Shown: positions 7,400-12,594 of the stretch, piece after piece
Layout: each line of letters opens with the position of its first letter
How positions within the stretch are numbered: position 1 is the first letter of the stretch
Notes under the pieces: generated by a model
The model's database searches: none
Seen by the model: the letters and a program-made list of their open reading frames with translations, nothing else
What the model was told of the DNA's origin: nothing
Made by a program: the position numbers and the translations under genes
Origin: Chitinophagaceae bacterium
GTDB taxonomy: Bacteria > Bacteroidota > Bacteroidia > Chitinophagales > Chitinophagaceae
Reading direction: 5' to 3'
Length of the DNA: 12,594 nucleotides
NCBI GenBank assembly: GCA_025455665.1
Contig: JALOMC010000134.1
Span: 1 to 12,594 of the forward strand

Positions 7400-10300
7400 A
7401 TGCACATGCAACGTCTGTCATTTAATCGTTTGCTTTCCGGCTTTGTTTTGCTGTTTGTTTTTTTACTGCCAACAAGCGCTGATGCACAGCTTCCACCCAG
7501 CATTTGCAGCCCGCTGGGCGGCAAGCGGGCCGATATTGTATCGGTGCAAATGGCCTACCGGGCACCCGGCGGTGCCATGCCTTCCTTCAGCATTCCGGCT
7601 GGCGCTACCAATGCATTTGTTACCATCTCCAACCACATTTCGGTACTGGCTGCCCCCACGTCCGATCAAAACCTGGGCGACGAAGATTTTGTAACCACCA
7701 ACGCATCGCTTAACCTGGCTACCAGCCGGTCGAGCGGCTTTTTGAACTACGCTCAAAGCACCAATCCCAGCTTTGCCGAAGTCAATCTTTTTTCGTGGAT
7801 CAATCTGCCTTTCGGCAGCTGGGCATCTACCCAAATTGCCCAGGGCCAGTCGGCACCCACCTTGCTCAATGATGTACGGTTTACTGTGAGCGGTAGCACC
7901 CTCACCGTGGCTGAGTCCAACGCCAATACCTATGCCGTGTATATGGTCGAGTTTACTTCGGCGGCTACCAACTCGCTGCTCGAAAATGGTTTTCAGCGGG
8001 CAGTGATGACCGGCGGGCTGCAAACCAGTACCACTCCCATACCAGCCAATACCAATCTGATTGTGATCAGCAAAAAAGGTACCGTGGCCGTATCAAACTA
8101 TTCGTCGGCCGGGGGTACTGAAGAAGGGTATAGCAGCGATCGCCTGATTATAGATGTAGATGCCGGCCGGACCAATGGCCACCTCACCGTCAGCAATGGG
8201 GCCAATCTGGCTTTCCGCTCTAATTACGCCATTGTCAATCATGCCAGCACCAGTACCAGCCGCTTTTTGGCCAGTGGCAATGCTACCGGCGATTTGGCCG
8301 GAAAGAGTACTACCAACAGTGCCAACACCAGCGATGTAGGCATTGCCAACCCCGCCATTTACATTTCCGGGGGCAATCTGATCATTGATCGCGACGCTGC
8401 CTACCGGGCCAGTTTCGACGATGTGTACATCATCGAATTTTACAGGCGCACCGGCAATCCGATGGCGGTAGAATTTATAGAAACACAAAGCCGCTTTATA
8501 GCCAGTGGACAGGGCAGCAGCACCGGTACCAGCCGTGTATTTGATGTGCCAGCCGGTGCCGAGTATGTCATTTTGCGACAAGCAGGCAATGCCAATAATT
8601 CGGTGAACGTGCACAACGAAAATGCACTGTCGGCCTACGCCGTCATCGACCTGAAAAATGAAACAGCCACCGGCTATTTTTATCAGCAAGTGGGCTTCGG
8701 ATCGGCTACGCAGCGCCGCGATGATAACTTCGGATTCCGCAATCTGCCCCTCAATGGTACCAGTGCCCGCAACCCAGGCTTTTCGGCCGGGGTGTACACA
8801 CCCGGGGCCACCGTGTACGATGTCAGTTTTTCGCTGTCGGCCGATAAAAGCGAACTGACCGTTACCAATGCCTTTGGACTGGTAGCAGCCAATTACCAGG
8901 TTATTTCGGTGGCCGATTTTTTTGGTTCCCGTCCTGATTATGCTTTTACGGTAGATGTGAACAGCGACTTTTCGTACGCCAACAATGGCCAGTGCGGCAG
9001 CGTGCGGGTATCGGCCAGGCTGTGCAACCCCGGAAGTGGCAACAGCCCCGGCGGCATTCCCATTGCCTTTTACGACCGAAACCCCACCACCGACGCTGCA
9101 GCCCGCTTGGTGCATCTGTCCACGTTTAATCCCTCACTGGCGCAGGGTACCTGCTCCGATTTTAGTTTTGATATCGATCTGCGTTCCTTCGGCATTGCCA
9201 ATCCCAATGCCACCTTGTTTGCCATCACCAACGATAACGGCAGCTTTGTACCCGGTGGCGTAGGCGGTACGGTAGGTACCACTTTCACCCTGGCATCGCT
9301 GGCCAACCAGGGTGGCCAGTACCGGGAGTGCGACTATACCAACAACATTGTATCGTTCAGCATCAGTGGTGTTATGCCTTGTTCCAATGGTACCGTCTTC
9401 CGCGATGCCAATGGCCTGACCAATAACCAAATAGACGGTAGCCCCATTGGTATAGCCGGCACCAGCCAGCTGTTTGTCAATGTGATCAATAGCTTGGGCA
9501 ACGTCGTGTTTGTATCACCTGTCAATAACACCAATGGCAGCTTTACGGCGCAGCCCAATACCACCGGCAATTTTCGCTTTCAACTCAGCACTAATGCGGG
9601 TACCGTAGGGCAGCCGGCACCCGCTGCTACGCTGCCTGCCGGCTGGGTAGCCACCGGCGAAAACAGCAGTACCGGTACCGGTAGCGATGGCACACCCAAC
9701 GGCGAGCTGCCCATCACCGGCATGACCACCACAGCGGCCTTCAGCACCCTGCTGGGCCTGCAGCAGCTGCCCAGCGGGCAGGCCTATACGGGCTACGGCT
9801 GGCAAAACCCCGGCGGTACCGATCTGGTCAATGTGCCATCATCCGCTTTTCGCGGCGCCGACCCCGAAGATGGCACCTATGCCAATAACCTGAATGGCCG
9901 CAAGCTGACCCTGCAGCCCGCTACCGGCGGCACTTTGTATTACAATGGGGTGGCCATCACGGTCCCCACCGTCATTACCAATTTCAACAACGATCTGGTA
10001 GATATCGACCCGACTGCCGACGGTAATACCACTGTCAGCTTTGGCTTCAATGTGTGGGACAATGCCGATTTTCCGGCCGCAAGCCCCAGCCTCATCAGCA
10101 TGGGCTTTGGCGGTACCATTTTGCCTGCCACGGGCTGGCAGCAGCAGGCCCGCCGCACCAGCACGGGGGTGCAGCTTAGCTGGAGCACCCTTACCGAGGC
10201 CAATACCCGTCATTTCGAAGTGCAGCGCAGCACCGATGGCCGCCAGTTCCAGCCCATTGGGCAGGTAGCCGCTGCCGGCCATAGCCAGCTTGGCCGCAGC

Positions 10301-10666
10301 TATCTCTTTACCGATCAGCAGGCCCCGGCCACGCAGCTGTACTACCGCGTGGTGCTGCACGATGCCGATGGTCGCACCACCACAGGTGCCACCCTGCCGG
10401 TAGCCGCCGCCGGCAGTGCTGGCCTGCGTGCCTGGCCCAATCCCATGCAGGCATCGCAGCAGTTGCTATTGCCTGCCCCCGGCACCTACCGCCTGGTGTG
10501 GACCAATGCCCAGGGGCAGGTAGTGCGCCAGCAGCAGGCCGATGCTACAGGTCAGCAGCCCGCCATTAGCTGGCAGCGCCAGCAGCTACCGCCCGGACTG
10601 TATTTGCTGCAGGCTACCCACCTGGCCAGCCGCCAGCAGTACCAGCTGCAGGTAGTGGTTCAGTAG
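7400..10666 (+). CDS. Large T9SS-secreted protein with three tandem unknown modules and a type A sorting domain
   Basis: The product is 1088 aa from the ATG at 7400; a second ATG at 7406 is equally possible. Earlier in-frame TTG codons would only displace the signal peptide (about residues 3-30, ending TSADAQ). Residues 47-509 hold three copies of an unrecognised ~150-170-residue module. Residues ~510-660 resemble a CARDB-type adhesion module (NPGSGNSPGGIPIAFYDRNP). Residues ~662-735 look like an SdrD/Cna-B-like immunoglobulin fold (GTVFRDANG). Residues ~908-1005 match the fibronectin-like module that commonly precedes T9SS signals (VQLSWSTLTEANTRHFEVQR). The last 80 residues are a type A sorting domain, with WPNP at 1012-1015, LVWTNAQGQVV and LPPGLYLLQAT. 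The protein should therefore cross the outer membrane through T9SS and be surface-anchored or released. There are no catalytic motifs. An adhesin or surface-structure role is plausible but inferred. Confidence 0.93.
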   Translation: MHMQRLSFNRLLSGFVLLFVFLLPTSADAQLPPSICSPLGGKRADIVSVQMAYRAPGGAMPSFSIPAGATNAFVTISNHISVLAAPTSDQNLGDEDFVTTNASLNLATSRSSGFLNYAQSTNPSFAEVNLFSWINLPFGSWASTQIAQGQSAPTLLNDVRFTVSGSTLTVAESNANTYAVYMVEFTSAATNSLLENGFQRAVMTGGLQTSTTPIPANTNLIVISKKGTVAVSNYSSAGGTEEGYSSDRLIIDVDAGRTNGHLTVSNGANLAFRSNYAIVNHASTSTSRFLASGNATGDLAGKSTTNSANTSDVGIANPAIYISGGNLIIDRDAAYRASFDDVYIIEFYRRTGNPMAVEFIETQSRFIASGQGSSTGTSRVFDVPAGAEYVILRQAGNANNSVNVHNENALSAYAVIDLKNETATGYFYQQVGFGSATQRRDDNFGFRNLPLNGTSARNPGFSAGVYTPGATVYDVSFSLSADKSELTVTNAFGLVAANYQVISVADFFGSRPDYAFTVDVNSDFSYANNGQCGSVRVSARLCNPGSGNSPGGIPIAFYDRNPTTDAAARLVHLSTFNPSLAQGTCSDFSFDIDLRSFGIANPNATLFAITNDNGSFVPGGVGGTVGTTFTLASLANQGGQYRECDYTNNIVSFSISGVMPCSNGTVFRDANGLTNNQIDGSPIGIAGTSQLFVNVINSLGNVVFVSPVNNTNGSFTAQPNTTGNFRFQLSTNAGTVGQPAPAATLPAGWVATGENSSTGTGSDGTPNGELPITGMTTTAAFSTLLGLQQLPSGQAYTGYGWQNPGGTDLVNVPSSAFRGADPEDGTYANNLNGRKLTLQPATGGTLYYNGVAITVPTVITNFNNDLVDIDPTADGNTTVSFGFNVWDNADFPAASPSLISMGFGGTILPATGWQQQARRTSTGVQLSWSTLTEANTRHFEVQRSTDGRQFQPIGQVAAAGHSQLGRSYLFTDQQAPATQLYYRVVLHDADGRTTTGATLPVAAAGSAGLRAWPNPMQASQQLLLPAPGTYRLVWTNAQGQVVRQQQADATGQQPAISWQRQQLPPGLYLLQATHLASRQQYQLQVVVQ
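7538..8926 (+). repeat. Three tandem diverged protein modules within the T9SS cargo
   Basis: Three landmarks recur in the same order. The first is a proline-alanine turn then a strand (IPAGATNAFVTIS 65-77; IPANTNLIVIS 214-224; VPAGAEYVILR 383-393). The second is 31-39 residues later (LNLATSRSSGFLNYA; LIIDVDAGRTNGHLTVSN; AVIDLKNETATGYFYQQ). The third is a closing hairpin (FTVSGSTLTVAES..YAVYMVEF; IYISGGNLIIDRD..DVYIIEF; FSLSADKSELTVTN..NYQVISVADF). Spacing between matching landmarks is 149-169 residues. Copies are strongly diverged, so they come from an old duplication. The alignment was made by eye. Confidence 0.65.
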
Positions 10667-10767
10667 AGTAGTAGCCGGGCATCTGCTTTCGGTGGGTGCT
10701 GGCAGCTATCTAAACCTTGGGGCAGTCAGCAGCTCTGCACAGTTCAGCGGTAGTACCTGCCCCTGTG

Positions 10768-10877
10768 GGCTCGCTGCCGCTCGGCCCTTCGCTGCGCTGC
10801 GGGCTCCCCGCTACGGGCGGGGCCCCGCCGGGCCAGGCAGCCCATGTGCTACAGTGCAGTGCCGGGCAGCACCGGCA
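10768..10877. repeat. GC-rich, hairpin-forming intergenic element, possibly REP-like
   Basis: This stretch between the T9SS gene and the amidase is much more GC-rich than either neighbour and full of small inverted repeats. Examples are CCCCGC-tacgg-GCGGGG (10806-10822), GGGGCCCC (10819-10826) and TGCCGG-gcagca-CCGGCA (10860-10877). None is followed by a T-tract, so ordinary terminator function is not supported. The look, with repeated CGCTGC-type runs, suggests a dispersed intergenic repeat. Only one copy is in the window, so repetitiveness cannot be shown here. Confidence 0.35.
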
Positions 10878-10914
10878 TCAGTCGGTATCTTTGGTGCTTA
10901 CCAGTATCGCCTGC

Positions 10915-11706
10915 ATGAGCCAGCTCACCGTATCCTTGCTGCAAACGCCCCTTCATTGGGAAGACAAAGCCGCCAATCTGCAACACTTTAGCCAGCTCCT
11001 GAGTCAGTTGCCCGCCGGCACCCAACTGGCTGTACTGCCCGAAATGTTTACCACTGGTTTCAGCATGCAGCCACAACAGCTGGCCGAGCCGGCCGATGGC
11101 CCCACTGTGCAGTGGATGCGCCAGCAGGCACAGCAGCACCGCATCATTGTGGCGGGTTCCATCATTGCCGAAGAGGCAGGCCACTACTTCAACCGGCTGC
11201 TGTGGGTGCTGCCCAATGGGCAGGTAGCCGGCTACAACAAGCGCCACTTGTTTGGCTACGCCGGCGAAGATGCGCATTACCAATCCGGTACCAGCCGCGT
11301 CATTGTATCGGTCAATGGCTTCCGGGTGCTGCTGCAGGTATGCTACGATCTGCGTTTTCCTGTGTGGGCCCGCCAGCAGCCGCAGCCCGATGGTGCTGCC
11401 GAGTACGATGTGCTGCTGTACGTAGCCAATTGGCCCGACCGCCGCATACAGGCCTGGCGCACCCTGCTGCAGGCCCGTGCTATCGAAAACCAGTGTTATG
11501 TAGTAGCCGTCAACCGCACCGGCCACGATGGCAACGGCATTTACCATAGTGGCCATAGCATGGTAGTAAGCCCGCTGGGCGAAATACTGCTGGAGCTGAG
11601 CGGCGAAACAGCACCGGGCCATTTTACCCTGCAGCGTTCGCTACTGGAAGAAGTACGTCAGCAGCTCCCGTTTCTAAAAGACCGTGATACTTTCTTTTTG
11701 CAATGA
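10915..11706 (+). CDS. Nitrilase-superfamily omega-amidase (YafV/Nit2 type)
   Basis: The product is 263 aa from the ATG at 10915, close to the ~256 aa of E. coli YafV. The carbon-nitrogen hydrolase catalytic triad is complete: E43 in LPEMFTTGFSM, K109 in YNKRHLF and C143 in QVCYDLRFPVW. The PEMFTTGF and CYDLRFP forms, and ANWPDRRIQAWRTLLQARAI followed by VNRTGHDGNGIYHSGHS, are characteristic of the omega-amidase branch. These enzymes hydrolyse alpha-ketoglutaramate and alpha-ketosuccinamate to the 2-oxo acid and ammonia, completing transamination with glutamine in methionine salvage. The protein has no signal peptide and should be cytoplasmic. No partner aminotransferase gene is adjacent. The frame is open for about 66 codons upstream, through the GC-rich element, but the family N-terminus (MSQLTVSLLQTPLHWED) supports the chosen start. 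Confidence 0.92.
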   Translation: MSQLTVSLLQTPLHWEDKAANLQHFSQLLSQLPAGTQLAVLPEMFTTGFSMQPQQLAEPADGPTVQWMRQQAQQHRIIVAGSIIAEEAGHYFNRLLWVLPNGQVAGYNKRHLFGYAGEDAHYQSGTSRVIVSVNGFRVLLQVCYDLRFPVWARQQPQPDGAAEYDVLLYVANWPDRRIQAWRTLLQARAIENQCYVVAVNRTGHDGNGIYHSGHSMVVSPLGEILLELSGETAPGHFTLQRSLLEEVRQQLPFLKDRDTFFLQ

Positions 11707-11805
11707 GCAGTAATCTAAAGCCGTGTTAAACGAAGCAGTTCTTAGGTTGTCTTAACAAATCCCTCGCAGCATTCTGATAGCGTTACAAATAGTTTCGGCT
11801 GGTCA

Positions 11806-11826
11806 TTTTTTCGTCCCCAGAAAAAA
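11806..11826 (+). other. A/T hairpin just upstream of the small outer-membrane protein gene
   Basis: TTTTTTC and GAAAAAA pair around a 7-nt loop, ending 11 bases before the ATG at 11838. If transcribed it would sit in the 5' leader near the ribosome entry site. A weak -7-like TAGTTTCG (one mismatch to TAnnTTTG) lies just upstream at 11790-11797. The stem is mostly A:U and may not be stable, so this is only a note of structure. Confidence 0.25.
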
Positions 11827-11837
11827 ATCTAACCAGC

Positions 11838-12506
11838 ATGAGAAGAATTTTTACCCTTATCGGCTGCTGTATTACAGTCGTCGGTTTCAGCCAATTGCAG
11901 GTGGGTACTCGCCTGCTGAGTGGCCAGTTCAATCTTGACCACGGTAATACTATACAGGAAGGCTCCGGCATTTATAACAAGAGTAGGGCGACATGGTCGC
12001 GACTGGAACTCGGCTTACAAAAGCTGTACAAGCCCAATCGGATCCGCGGTGTAGGTGTAGGTTTCGTCCATTCAAATCAACAAGTAACGAGAGCCACTGG
12101 CGTTGGTACCGACAGAGAAACAGAAAGGACGATTATTCGTGGCATGTCTGTTCAGTACTTTGAACAGGTGCTGTTTCCATTTGGCACCAAGTGGTATGGT
12201 ACTATCACGATGGGAGGGCGTGCGGAGTATTCTTTTGAACACCAAAAGGGCGAAAGGGGTAGCAGCAATAAGTATGATAACTACCAATTCATTATGGGTG
12301 TAGCGCCAGGGGTTGCCTACCATTTTCACAAGCGGTGGCTGGCCGATTTTTCGCTGGGGCAATTAGCGGCGTTGAATGTGGTTCACCGAAAATGGCACAA
12401 CAACAATGTCGACGACTTGCGCTATCAGCGAACAAATGTTTATCTGAGCAGCCTTTTGACAGGCCTTACCTCCTTTAGCGTTGGCTTCCGTTATATCCTT
12501 CGCTAA
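11838..12506 (+). CDS. Small outer-membrane beta-barrel protein of unknown function
   Basis: The product is 222 aa from the ATG at 11838. Residues 1-19 form a signal peptide (MRRIFTLIGCCITVVGFSQ). The mature part alternates polar and hydrophobic residues in strands with tight turns: WSRLELGLQKLY, GVGVGFVHSNQQ, YGTITMGGRAEYSFEH, FIMGVAPGVAYHFHKRWLADFSLG and FSVGFRYILR. This is the pattern of an 8-10-stranded outer-membrane barrel, ending in an aromatic-containing last strand as in other BAM substrates. The N-terminal LQVGTRLLSGQFNLDHGN resembles small porin-family proteins of Bacteroidota. I do not recognise a named family. The gene is visibly more AT-rich than the amidase next door, which may reflect different ancestry or weaker selection. 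It is 131 bp downstream of the amidase and probably has its own promoter. Confidence 0.8.
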   Translation: MRRIFTLIGCCITVVGFSQLQVGTRLLSGQFNLDHGNTIQEGSGIYNKSRATWSRLELGLQKLYKPNRIRGVGVGFVHSNQQVTRATGVGTDRETERTIIRGMSVQYFEQVLFPFGTKWYGTITMGGRAEYSFEHQKGERGSSNKYDNYQFIMGVAPGVAYHFHKRWLADFSLGQLAALNVVHRKWHNNNVDDLRYQRTNVYLSSLLTGLTSFSVGFRYILR

Positions 12507-12532
12507 ATGCTTGCGTTTCTTGTTTTCTGCTG

Positions 12533-12556
12533 GTAAGCGCTGCATGCACTGCTTAC
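12533..12556. repeat. 24-bp imperfect palindrome after the small outer-membrane protein gene
   Basis: GTAAGC and GCTTAC flank a central TGCATGCA, itself palindromic; only two positions on each side mismatch. It begins 27 bp after the stop codon of the barrel gene. There is no adjacent T-run, so it is a poor intrinsic terminator on either strand. It could be a processing hairpin or a protein-binding site. Confidence 0.35.
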
Positions 12557-12594
12557 TGCTGTACTGTCTCACAGGCAGATTACTCATAGTTTTT

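Noticed and set aside
8093..9115. A 340-codon open frame on the minus strand
   Set aside because: It is antisense to the T9SS protein gene, whose modules and sorting domain are clear; the Gly/Ala/Ile-rich translation looks like a shadow.
10717..10914. N-terminal extension of the amidase starting at a TTG
   Set aside because: Family proteins begin at the equivalent of the ATG at 10915; the extension translates the GC-rich repeat-like element and is low in meaning.
11724..11757. Inverted repeat TGTTAA / TTAACA as a terminator for the amidase
   Set aside because: The arms are only 6 bp with a 22-nt spacer and no following T-tract, so it is not convincing.
12363..12587. A 74-codon minus-strand frame at the right edge
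   Set aside because: It mostly overlaps the barrel gene antisense, has no recognisable features, and its start region is the imperfect palindrome and spacer.

Overview
The window looks like chromosomal DNA of a Bacteroidota bacterium, probably a Chitinophagaceae-type relative (the family is inference). The strongest marker is a large secreted protein ending in a type IX secretion (T9SS) C-terminal sorting domain. Supporting signs are a very large outer-membrane protein combining a TolB-like propeller with an Omp85-like barrel, a GH3 beta-glucosidase of secreted type, and leaderless-looking A-rich translation starts. Base composition is moderately GC-rich, with a visibly more AT-rich last gene.

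Layout. The minus strand carries a GH3 glycoside hydrolase (1-1709), cut off by the window edge, and upstream of it the 3.4 kb propeller/barrel protein (1891-5298). A strong minus-strand terminator (1837-1866) separates them, so they are separate units. Then comes a plus-strand metallo-beta-lactamase-fold hydrolase gene (5494-6095), which is broken: its two halves lie in different frames and a stretch is missing at the junction. It converges with 8 bp to spare on a minus-strand parallel beta-helix secreted protein (6104-7141). A 258-bp divergent spacer with overlapping palindromes leads to the plus-strand T9SS cargo protein (7400-10666). A 248-bp spacer with a GC-rich, hairpin-forming element precedes a YafV/Nit2-type omega-amidase (10915-11706). 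Last is a small outer-membrane barrel protein (11838-12506). No gap between genes exceeds 300 bp. I see no tRNA, rRNA, CRISPR array, transposase or integrase.

How the genes relate. Most products are predicted to be exported (GH3, propeller/barrel, beta-helix, T9SS cargo, small barrel). This is an envelope and secretion-rich housekeeping/accessory stretch rather than one pathway or operon; nearly every gene appears to have its own transcription unit. No SusC/SusD pair is present, so the GH3 gene is not visibly part of a polysaccharide utilisation locus here. I did not find a convincing new multi-gene system. The most notable items are the internally deleted hydrolase gene, the propeller/barrel protein with a degenerate metallopeptidase-like N-terminus, and three tandem copies of an unrecognised ~150-170-residue module in the T9SS protein.
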